Assembly: GCA_011033025.1 (NCBI GenBank)
Contig: WFMF01000176.1
Span: 124,001-188,000, forward strand
DNA: 64,000 nt
Direction of reading: 5' to 3'
DNA from: Beroe forskalii
Taxonomy: Eukaryota; Ctenophora; Nuda; Beroida; Beroidae
Shown here: piece by piece, positions 22,601-34,600 of the stretch
How positions within the stretch are numbered: position 1 is the first letter of the stretch
Layout: each line of letters begins with the position of its first letter
Program-made: the position numbers and the translations under genes
The notes under the pieces: generated by a model
Seen by the model: only the letters and a program-made list of their open reading frames with translations
What the model was told of the DNA's origin: nothing
Database searches by the model: none

Positions 22601-25600
22601 ACACGGAATACAGCCCTCAGCCGTGCTGTAATACCCGGCCTGACGGGGAGTTGCCGGTAGTAACTATTGAATTTCACATGGCGATAATTCGAAATAGTAA
22701 GAGGGCCTTAAACGCATCCTTGAGGAACACCATATGAAACTAGAGTTGCGTGCTGTAATATCCTGCCTCGCAAGAGTCACACTTGTCTCCCTGGTAATGG
22801 GTTTTACAGGTGCACTCCCCTGAGTCTTCAGCACACACTGTGGACTGGGATCCTTTGGCGTAGCACTCACATGCTGATAGGAGTTTAAGAGGGGTAATAT
22901 CGTTAGTTGAACGAGTAGAGTGAAATATATAATGTTTTCTTTCATTCCAGAGACTTGAGAATTTGAAGCAGAAACTCAGATCTAAATTTCAATCCGCCTA
23001 CCTTGGCATTCTCCGTCCTTTAGGAAGGTTCCAGGAGCGCATCTCTCGCAGACTAGAGGCATAACGTAGGGGGTGTTGGGGAGACAGGCACACTGCCCAA
23101 TGTCACTGCACTCTTTAGAGTTGGAGACAGTGTTCTCTGTGACACAGCCACAAGAGACACAGGATCCCTCAACCAGATAGGTGCCCGCTCTGCACTTGAC
23201 GCACCTGCAATGGAGGAACACGATTGTGACATGACTATTTAGCTTAATTTCTCGTCTCAACAATGGTAAAGGGCGGCTTTGATAAATCGATTCAACATTT
23301 CAAACCAAACCATAGAATGGATCGGCAGTCCCAACCATCTACACATTTGGTGAGAGAGTTGCTTTTATATAAAGTCCGTGAGCTATCACACTGGGATTAC
23401 GCACTACTTCAATACTTGAGCAGTGAGGTATGACTCGATTTAGAGAAATCCTCTTCCCTAGTTCCCTACCTCCTGGTGTCTACGAAAGATTAGCAATCTC
23501 ACCTCCTGGTGTCAACGAAAGGCACTCCTTCAGGACAGGCGCACTGCCCTGTGACTTTGTCACACAAGTTACTTGCTGCATGATCAGTGTCACAGTCACA
23601 CGCCAAACACCCGGAGCTGGGGGCGTAAAACTCATCCTGGGGGGGGGGTTAGACTGGTATAGGGAGTTACTAGTACCAGACTTAGAGGGATGAGACCAGG
23701 GGCGTAGCCAGATTTTTGAAAATGAGGAGGCGAGTTACATTCACAACCTATTAAATGTTTTATTTTGCTTGACTCAAAGCTCTTATCTTAACAACATTTT
23801 CATATTGTCTGTCCAAAAAGGGGGAGGCAGCCGCCTGTGTCGCCTCCCCCCTGGCTACGCCCCTGGATGAGACTGACATAGAAGGGGGGTTTACTTTCAG
23901 AGAAGGATGATACTGTCATCAGGGGTTTTAAAAGGGTTATGGTGGCACTGGGGGCTTGAAGGGGTCATTATGGCGGGGTTAGGGGAAGAAATGAAGGACA
24001 GGAGACATATTTCCACTTGATTATGAGCGTGACCCAAGGTACTGCCAATGATTGAAGGAAGTGATGGTAAGCATTGCTGCGACCTCCTAACCTTGCATTG
24101 GTCACAGTTGAGTCCGGTGAACTTATTCTTGCAGTCACATTGTTGGGTGATAGAGTCACACACCAGGCTCCTCGAACCAAGGGGATCGCAGTTACAATCT
24201 GAAGTATGTTTTGTAATGATTCAATATTCACAGAAATCTCCAGAGCTCGGCGTACAAAGTCACATGGTATGAACCCCGGATCAGATTTGAGTGAGCAGAT
24301 TATCGTAATACAATATTCAGGGGTTTTATTAATTTGTTTGCAAAATTGAAGTTGAATTGAAATGGATGGATAAGAAATTAAATGTATAATTAAATGTATA
24401 AAAGTATCAAGTCAATAGGGAGAATTGCACAAAGAGGGCAGCACAAACCGTAGACTGTAACGACGGAGAAGGTTCTAAATGTTTTAGCCTTGTACTTTGA
24501 AGAAAGCTGTGTACTTCACAGACTCTTCCACCATTCCGAGGTAGATCTCTGAAGTTAGCGTCCACTGGCCGTCCACCTTTACCCTGGGGACGAGGGGTTT
24601 AATCTCTGAAGTTAGCGTCCACTGACCGTCCACCTTTACCCTGGGAGACGAGGGGTTTAATCTCTGAAGTTAGCGTCCACTGACCAGTGACCGTCTCCCT
24701 GATAAAGTAAGAACCTCGATTACTATGAAAAAAAACAAGTGAGTTAAACTATCAAAGCAGCTACTTCCTACCCAATCTTTCTATCACTTGAAACCCCCCC
24801 CCCCCCGTACCTAGACTCAGTGACGTAGTGGCCGGTTATCTTGCATCTCCTCTCTGTACAAGGCTCCCCCTTGTGTCTCCACTCTATCCCCCGGCCCGGC
24901 TCCTCCCTCAGCCCAGACACCACCGTGGTGAGAGTCACTTCACTGCCTCGCTGTACTCGGATAGAGGACAACTCGTACGCTGCAAGGAAGGATATTAGGG
25001 TTGAAAACCCCCAAACCCCATCATGGGGTATGTTTGAGGGCTTTGAAATGAGTACAAAGAGGAGGTGGAGGAAAGAGTCATGAGGGAAGAAATCCAATGC
25101 CCAGACCATCGTAATTATGTTAAAAAGATAATTATTGTAACTTTCTAAGACTAAAGAAGCTTAAATGGCCCTATCAACTCACAGATGACATCGACTGTAG
25201 CCGTGTGCTCCTGATACTCCTCCCCAAAGTAGAACCTGCACCTGTAACTCTCATCCTCCTCAGGAACGTAGCTCAGAGACAGGAGATCCGACCCTTCCAC
25301 CATGTTACGGTGCCCGCACTCAGAACTAGAGGGGAATACTCCGATTCAGGGGAATTTCAAACGAAATATGCGACTGAAAGGCTCAAATGTCGAAATTTAA
25401 GCCTTTATAGGCATAAAAGACAAAGAACCCTATTATGATTGATATGGGCACCGGAGAGAGAGTGATGCAAGTGCTGCAGAAAGTGATGCAGAAAGTGATC
25501 TAAGTGACTCATTCCCTCTCCTTACCTGATACAGCCGTCAGGTCCCACCCACTCTGTTCTGTCAGCATTGCCCTTGTTGAGCGCACAGGTCAGCTCAGCA

Positions 25601-28600
25601 GGATCCCCGTACTTCACTACATCCCCTCGTGACTCACCAACTGAGGAGGTGGTTGCTATAGCAACAAGAGGGGGTGACGGGTATTACTACATATTAGTAT
25701 TACTATGTTACTAGGGAGATGATTGAGGGAGGGGGGGGGGGTACTAGGGTGACACCTGGGGGAGAAAGCTATTGTTCAACGGCTTGTAGATGAACAAGTG
25801 AGTGACAATACTACAAAATTACAAATGCTGCAATTAGGGGATCGCAGATATAAAAAACAATCTGGAGTGAACCAAATTATGCACTCAATAATGTCGCACT
25901 TGTCCCCAATGATCCCTGTCTTACAGTCACACATCCCCTCGTATAGGGTGCAGTTGAAACTGTCTGATCCCGTGTCAAGGCAATCACAGGCTGAGGGGAT
26001 AGAAATTTGTTAGGGATGATTGATCATAATACAATTATTGTTACTTGAAGGAGGCATGTTATAGAGTCTTTGGCATTTTAGTGCCACAATATTTGAGCGC
26101 CTGTAAGTAAGTGTTACTTCTTTTGACACTTCTCAGCACACGCCGGTGGCTATGAAGCCCACTGGTCACATGACTCTACGATTATCCGGACACAACCAAT
26201 GCCGAGCATTTTAACTCACGAGTGCATGTCTTAGTCTGAGGGTCGAGGTACTCGTTGCCCTTAGCAACACACCCGTCACAGGTTCTGGGGTCGTATCGGG
26301 ATTGTCCAGGGAGACACTCGCACTGCCCACTCACCTGGGGAGGGGGTTGTGGAGACTTAGGGGGGACGGGTGAAATCAACAAAGGGAGGGGGTTTGTGGA
26401 GACTTGGGGGAGGGGGTGAAATCAACATGGGGGGGGGGGATTAGCATCTAATTCAGAGGGGATTGTAGTGTCAACAGGGGGTTGTAGGTAGTCACCAAGG
26501 GAGTTCATGGATACTGGATATTCATCGAGGGGTCCAGAGGGGATGATGGATAAGGAGTTGTTACAAAAGGGAATGCTGGGAGATTATTGGAGCTTGCTAA
26601 CAATTTAGGGGCGAAAGAAGTTTGGAAGTAAAGTAAAAGTACCTGATCGCAGGAGGTGGACTTGTCTTTGGTTCCGTGGGGGTTGCAGGAGCATTCTTTG
26701 CACCCCTCTCCTGAGTCAATACCGTACGTGTCTCCCTGGGGATGAGGGTGAAAGTCTGGGGAATGGTTACATTCCTGTATACTGTTCCTAGAGAGCAGAT
26801 TTTAATTGATAGTAGTTGGTAAATTTTACAGCTGAATGGCGCAGTAACAACCTGTGTTGTTATAGCAACCTCTATAGCAACCTCAGTTGCTATGACAACT
26901 CACCAGACACTTGTCGCACTTTCTCCCGTGTACGTTGTCCAAACACTCGCATTGCCCCGTTGCACTGTCACAGGTGCCACTAGCAGAGCCTCCAGCGTGG
27001 CAATCACACGCTGCAAGATAGAGGAGAAATTAGAGGTAGAAAATTAGCGGGTAATACTCATGATTTGATATTGAATACTTTGCAAAAAGGTTGAAAAAAG
27101 CGAAAAGACAGAGTTGTTTCAGGTGCGCTGTTGATTCTACTATAAGTATGATCTTGAGATACTCACGCGCGCAGACTCCGTTGTTCTGGAAGGTTCCCTC
27201 CTGACAGGAAGCACACTTCGCTGTGTCCGAGTAGGCGGTGTCGGCTTTACAGCTGCACTGCCCACTGGTGTCACAAGTAGCATCTCCCTCCACTGTGTTC
27301 TCTACTACACAGCCACACGGCACACACCCACCCTCAGCCGTGTAATGCGTCTCCTGTAGGGGATGTAAACCTTGTAAACCTAGACCTTGTAAACCTAGAC
27401 CTTGTAAACCTAAACCTTGTAAACCTAAACCTTGTAAACCTAAACCTTGTAAACCTAAACCTTGTAAACCTAAACCTTGTAAACAAGCATACGGCACACA
27501 CCCACCCTCAGCCGTGTAATGCGTCTCCTGTAGGGGATGTGGGGGGTATGTTGGGATGAGGGGATACGCCAACCTTCTGATAGGGACTTAGGGACTTAGG
27601 GATCGGGACAAATCAGGTTTCAGGGTTTAAACCAGTAAGAAATACTAACAGGTCGCTATATCCATCTTCAAGATTTAACTGCACTTTGCAATCCATATCT
27701 CTGAGCACTCACCTGACAAACATCGCAGTTATCTCCTGTGTACCCCTCATTACAAGAACACTGTCCTGTCAGGAAATCACATTGGAGACTAGTAGAGCCC
27801 TTGGGGTGGCAACCACAATCTGAAAAGAGGGTGTGAGATTGGACGATTGGTTAGGTTTGGAAAGACAAGGCTTCTCGTTCATTAGACGGTACTGGGATCA
27901 CCCAGGTATGTTCCCGATGAATCCCCCACAATCCTTCGGATATTAAATATACGCTAACCTCCCTCCTCTAAGCCCCCCCCCCGCTAACCTGTGCACAAGT
28001 TGTTGTATCTGACCTGTGCACATTTCATTGTCACTAACCTGTGCACATTTCATTGTCACTAACCTGTGCACATTTCATTATCACTAACCTGTGCACATGT
28101 TGTTGTCACTAACCTGTGCACATTTCATTGTCACTAACCTGTGCACATTTCATTGTCACTAACCTGTGCACATGTTGTTGTCACTAACCTGTGCACATTT
28201 CATTGTCACTAACCTGTGCACATTTCATTGTCACTAACCTGTGCACATTTCATTATCACTAACCTGTGCACATGTTGTTGTCTCTAACCTGTGCACATGT
28301 TGTTGTCACTAACCTGTGCACATGTTGTTGTCTCTAACCTGTACACATGTTGTTGTCACTAACCTGTACACATGTTTTCACTAACCTGTGCACATGTTGT
28401 CACTAACCTGTGCACATTTTGTCACTAACCTGTGCACATGTTGTCACTAACCTGTGCACATGTTGTTGTCACTAACATGTGCACATGTTGTTGTCTCTAA
28501 CCTGTGCACATGTTGTTGTCACTAACCTGTACACATGTTGTTGTCACTAACCTGTGCACATGTTGTTGTCACTAACCAGTGCACATGTTGTTGTCACTAA

Positions 28601-31600
28601 CCTGTGCACATGTTGTTGTCTCTAACCTGTGCAGTGTGCACATGTTGTTGTCACTAACCTGTGCACATGTTGTTGTCACTAACCTGTGCACATGTTGTTG
28701 TCACTAACCTGTACACATGTTGTTGTCACTAACCTGTGCACATGTTGTTGTCACTAACCTGTGCACATGTTGTTGTCACTAACCTGTGCACATGTTGTTG
28801 TCTCTAACCTGTGCAGTGTGCACATGTTGTTGTCACTAACCTGTGCACATGTTGTTGTCTCTAACCTGTGCACATGTTGTTGTCACTAACCTGTGCACAT
28901 GTTGTTGTCTCTAACCTGTGCACATGTTGTTGTCACTAACCTGTGCACATGTTGTCACTAACCTATGCACATGTTGTCACTAACCTGTGCACATGTTGTT
29001 GTCTTTGTACTCGTGCTGCGCGCACTGCTCGCACGTGCGGGAGTTGATGAAGTTGAGGGAGTTGTCGCACTCGCACTGTCCCGTGCGAGTGTCGCACACT
29101 CCTTCAGCGGACAGGGTGCCGGAGAGGTCGCACCCACAGGGGACACAACCTCTCACAGAGGGGTCTCCGAAGTAGTAACCACTCTGGGGAGGGTGGGGAT
29201 GAGGGAGGGTGGGGATGAGGGAACAAAGCTTGGAAGACTGTGATTCTCAGGGCCATCTCAAGACTATTTCATTTCATAACTATTTCAAATCAAGCACATA
29301 TCACTCTAGGGACATAACTTAGGCCCCACTCAATACTTCAATATCGATAAAAACATCTGCAATTTCCCACCTCACAAACATCGCATTTCTTTGAGTCCAC
29401 ATGATCCCCACAGGTGCAGGTCCCATCAGTCTGACAGGCGTCAGAGATAGCTCCCTGAGGGTCACAGCCACACGCTGCAAAAGAGGGGGGATGAGTGAAT
29501 TGCTGATGCAATAAGTGGTTTCTCATGGCTGAAAAGATGTGTGAAACTCCAACTTAAACAAAAAAATTTGTTGTTGAAGGAATAAAATTCCTAGAAGCAT
29601 CGCCTGTGAAACAGAACTTGCTAGCGAGTGCCCAGCACTGAGTCAGGTACCCCTACTCACCGACGCACGTGCCCTCCTCGCCAGGGAACTGTCCGGGCGG
29701 GCATCCCTCGCAAGTCCTGGAGTCCAGCGTCCCGTAGCCCTCCAGACACTCGCACTGCCCGAACACGTCGCACGTGGAGTGCGCGGCTCCCTCCGGGTCA
29801 CACCCGCACGCCACGCACTCCCGGATACCCGCGATGTTCAGCCCGTAGAAACCTTCCTGAGGGATTGAGGGAAGGGGGATGTTGAGGCTGTTATATCCTG
29901 TGGAAAGGAAGAAGGGTTCAAGTTAATTAAGGGAGGGGGCTGAGCGTTTCAAGAAGATGAGATTTTGAGAAGAAGGGGGTTAACGGCAGAGAAAAAAGCA
30001 CTAACAGGAGAAAAGGAGGCTAAAATATTGAGGGGTACATCAAAGAAGGGGAATGCTCCCTGAAAGCAGAGGGTGATATTACCTGGCACTTGACAGAGGA
30101 TGATTAGTTACCTGGCACTTATCGCACTTGTCGCCCGCCACATTGTCCTGACACTCGCACTCCCCAGAGTACAGGTCACAGTCTTGTCCGTAGGAGCCGG
30201 CTGGGTGACACTCGCAACCTAAGAGGGGTGGTTGGAGGTTAAAGGGGTGAGGTGAAGGGGGGGAGTCGGCAAACTCTGGTGAAATCATTGGGGTTTGAGC
30301 ACTACATTCCCTGGGTAGGGAAGTAAATCTGGCCTTGATGAATGGCGGTTCCGATCTTTTTTGAAAAAAGGTGTAAGAGCTAAGCTGAATATAATGTAAA
30401 TACTTCAACCTTTGTAATTTGAAATCACTGAAAGAAGTGCCGCGGATACTTCTGACTCACTGAAGGTACTACTCACTGAAGCACTGAGCAGGATCGTTAA
30501 CGTTCATGTAGAACCCCTCATTACACCCATCACAAGTCCTGGAACTGACTCTGTCCTGTCCTGGCAGACACGCGCACTGACCAGTGACAGGATCACAGGG
30601 AGCATCCTTGTCTAGGACTCCCAACTCATTGCACCCGCACTCAGAACACCCTCCAGCGGAGAGGGAGAAGAAACCAGGCTGAGAGAGATGGGTTAGTGGG
30701 AGGGGGAGAGGGAGTAGAAACCAGGCTGAGTGGCGGAGGGGTTATGGAGGAGGGTTGGTGGGTAAAATAATGAGGGTGTGATCTGGGGTTTGGGAAGGAG
30801 TAGGAGTCCAGAGCAGCCTTAGAACTAATATCAGCTATTAGTTGAAAGGATCTAACAGATACCCAGGCCTAGGTAATGGATTATAGCTGCAGTGACTTAA
30901 TCCTGCCTTACAGAGTTCTAATCGCAAGAGAATACTAACTTTGCAGCGGTCGCACTTCCTCCCCTCCACATTTGGCTGGCAGATGCACTGTCCCAAGTCA
31001 TCACACTGGGAAGAGACTGAGCCCTCCACGTTACACGCACACGCTGCGAGGAAGAGGGTCAAAAAGAGTTCAGAGGGTGTGGAGGATTTGGATTATAACA
31101 TCATGGTTAGAAACCGAGATAGGGCTTTGGGACCAAGCCAAAGAAGAAATTTTGGGGCCCTTTTGAAATAATGAAATTTTCTGTAGAAATTGTAAAATGT
31201 AATTACCATCGGATCCCCTCCTTCTAACCCTGACAGACTAAAATCCATTATCCTCCTACATTAACATACCTTCCTTATTTCCATCTCACTTATTCCTCTG
31301 GAATCGAACTCGGGATCTTTCGATCACGAGCCAGACTGAATACCATTACACCAACTGGGTACTAACCCTGGCAGACGCCCCCCTTGTTGTACTGCCCAGC
31401 AGGACACCCACTGCAGGATCTGGTGTCAGTAAAGACGATGTTGTCCCTACAGTCGCACTGCCCGGAGCCTTGATCGCACTGCGGGCTGCGGGAGTTGAGG
31501 GGATCGCACCCGCACTCCCGGCACTCCCCGAACGTGGCCAGTCCATACCAACCGTCCTGAGAGGGGGGGTTAGTGAGAAGCTATAGGGGGGATGACGGGG

Positions 31601-34600
31601 AGGAGAGAGGGGGAAGAGGAGAGGGGGAAGGGGAGTGGGGGATGTTGGGGTAGAGGGGGATGGAGGGGGAGTTGAGGGGGTCGCACCCGCACATCCGGCA
31701 CTCCCAAAACGTGGCCAGTCCATCCCACCCGTCCTGAGGGGAGGGCCAGAGGGATTAGTGAGAATCGTGTAGAGGGGTGGGGAGTTAAACAGCTGAGTCT
31801 ATGCTATAGGAGTGTAGGGAAGGAGTTCAAACACCTAACTAACCTGACACTCGTCACACTGCAGTCCAGCAACCCCCTGCCGACACTCGCACTCCCCTGT
31901 GTACAGGTCACACTGGTAGCTGACAGCACCCATCGGGTTGCAGTCACAGTCTGAAATCAGAGGGGTAGTGAGTGACTGCAAAGGTTAGCAACGCTGGCAG
32001 CAGTCAGAGCTTGGATGGTAATTTAGAAAGTGGAAAAGTGGTAAGAAATAAAGGCAGATCCCACTACAGCCATAGGATAAAGACTAGCTCCTTACCCACA
32101 CAAGTGACCCTCTGCCCCTCCACAGCGTTTAGAGAGATGGTCTTGCCGGGGGGACACCCGTCACACTTCACAGAGTCAATGAAGTCGTGTCCCTCCTTGC
32201 AGGGACACTGTCCCTTGCTGTCGCACTGCAGTGTGCTCAGCTTCGTGCCGTACGGGTTGCACTCGCACGGGTCGCACGCTCCAGCTTCGTGTCCGTAGTG
32301 GTTAGTCTGGGGGATGAGGATTGAAGTTTAGAGTAAGTAGGCGTCAGAGCGAGCGTGAGAAATAGGAGAGGCAAGGGATGAAGCCGGGAAATAGCGAAAC
32401 TCTGCCGTATGTAATTAACTTCAGCTCTGCATTTAAACTGTACTTAGATTCGAACTGAACTTAGTAAATGCCCTCTGAATCTGGTCATGGAAACTTGGAA
32501 TGATCCCTTTACGTCCCCTCACCTCGCACTGGTGGCACCTGTCCCCTGTGTAGTTCTCCCTGCATACGCAGTCTCCGTCCGCATCGCATCGCTCCGTTCC
32601 CGTAGGGTCGCACCCGCACGGCTCGCACGCCCCCGTGCTCTCCGAGAAGAAGGTGTCTGCGGGGCAGGACGCGCACGTCCGCGCGTCCGTGTAGGAGAGT
32701 CCGGGTTTGCAGAGGCACTGCCCAGTGTCGGAGGCGCAGCGCGCGTCCCCGTTCCGTGTGTTGGCCGTCACGCACTCGCAGGGGAGGCAGCCCGCGTCAC
32801 GCGAGTAGAAACCGTCCTGGGAGGCAGGGTTTAAATGGAATGATTGGTGATGTTTGAACATTTGAATCACATGCTGATCCGGACAAACTATGGCAGGAGG
32901 AAATGAAAGTATGAAAGAAGTAGATGAATCTGACTCGCAATAACACTTTGAAACTCACCCCGCAAAACTGGCACTTATCCCCCGCAAAGTTATCCTTACA
33001 CTCGCACTGTCCGCTGATGTAGTCACAGTCTTTAGACAGGGAGCCGTCAGGGTAGCACTGGCACGCTGAGGATGGGGGTGGTTGGGACACGGCTTAATTG
33101 AGATTTACTCTTAGTTGAACTTTTGTTGAATTTAGTTGAAATGATTAATTTAGTTGAAATGATTCATTTAGACTTTGGAATGATAAATTTCTCGTCATAG
33201 GCACCTACCTATCATAGATGAGTGACTCGAAGCAAACTCGTGATCATACCAAATCCCGGTATAAAGGAACAAAGGAATGAGCACAATAGTAGCCGAGCAC
33301 ATAACACCCGAGCTGTGGGAGGCCATTCCTTTACTAACTGATATAAGGATGTCAAAGCACTCACGTTGGCACTTGCTGGTGACTACATTGAAGAAGTCGC
33401 CAGGCTGACACCCGTCACACTTCACAGAGTTGAATATGGACCTGTCCGGCAGACAGTTACACTCCCCGGTCTTCTGATCGCAACTCAGACTCTGGTCGAT
33501 AGTACCCCACGGGTTACACTCGCAGGGTTGGCAGAAGGGGTAGTTGAAGAAACCCTCCTGAAATGGGGGATTATCAGAAGGGGTAGTTGAAGAAACCCTC
33601 CTGAAATGGGGGATTATCAGAAGGGGTAGTTGAAGAAACCCTCCTGAAATGGGGGATTATCAGAAGGGGTAGTTGAAGAAACCCTCCTGAAATGGGGATA
33701 TATCAGAAGGGGTAGTTGAAGAAACCCTCCTGAAACGGGGGATTATCAGAAGGGGTAGTTGAAGAAACCCTCCTGAAATGGGGGATTATCAGAAGGGGTA
33801 GTTGAAGAAACCCTCCTGAAATGGGGATATATCAGAACGGGTAGTTGAAGAAACCCTCCTGAAATGGGGGATTATCAGAACGGGTAGTTGAAGAAACCCT
33901 CCTGAAATGGGGGATTATCAGAAGGGGTAGTTGAAGAAACCCTCCTGAAATGGGGGATTATCAGAAGGGGTAGTTTAAACTGGTGTAAGCGTTTGCTAGC
34001 TCGTAGAGCTATTGCTTCCCCCAGTCAGCTAATTTCGCTCCTTCTTCGTCTTCTTACAAAGTGCCTCTAACTCATCTTTTAATCTTTAAGTCCTTAACTT
34101 TGTAAGAACATTTTTAAATTGGTCTCTATTTTTATTTTTTAGAGGAAGAGCGATATGAAACTTTGATTGTAATCTATAATAAAATGATTATTTATCTTAT
34201 TTATTTATTTTTTTTTGAAGAAACCCTCCTGAAATGGGGGATTATCAGAAGGGGTAGTTGAAGAAACCCTCCTGAAATGGGGATATATCAGAACGGGTAG
34301 TTGAAGAAACCCTCCTGAAATGGGGATATATCAGAACGGGTAGTTGAAGAAACCCTCCTGAAATGGGGATATATCAGAACGGGTAGTTGAAGAAACCCTC
34401 CTGAAATGGGGATATATCAGAACGGGTAGTTGAAGAAACCCTCCTGAAATGGGGATATATCAGAAGGGGTAGTTGAAGAAAACCTCCTGAAATGGGGGAT
34501 TATCAGAAGGGGAAGTTGAAGAAACCCTCCTGAAATGGGGGCATATCACGTGGGAAAAGGAGAGGTAAACATCTCACCGAGCTATATCGTCTACATTGCA

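Noticed and set aside
24092-24484. A separate second LE gene starting between L26 and L27
   Set aside because: No usable ATG with an open frame in the 286-bp gap; phases instead allow L21 to L27 splicing.
27360-27480. Interstitial telomere
   Set aside because: The cctaaacc core only resembles telomeric repeats; the true unit is 15 bp (with ttgtaaa), and it lies inside an intron.
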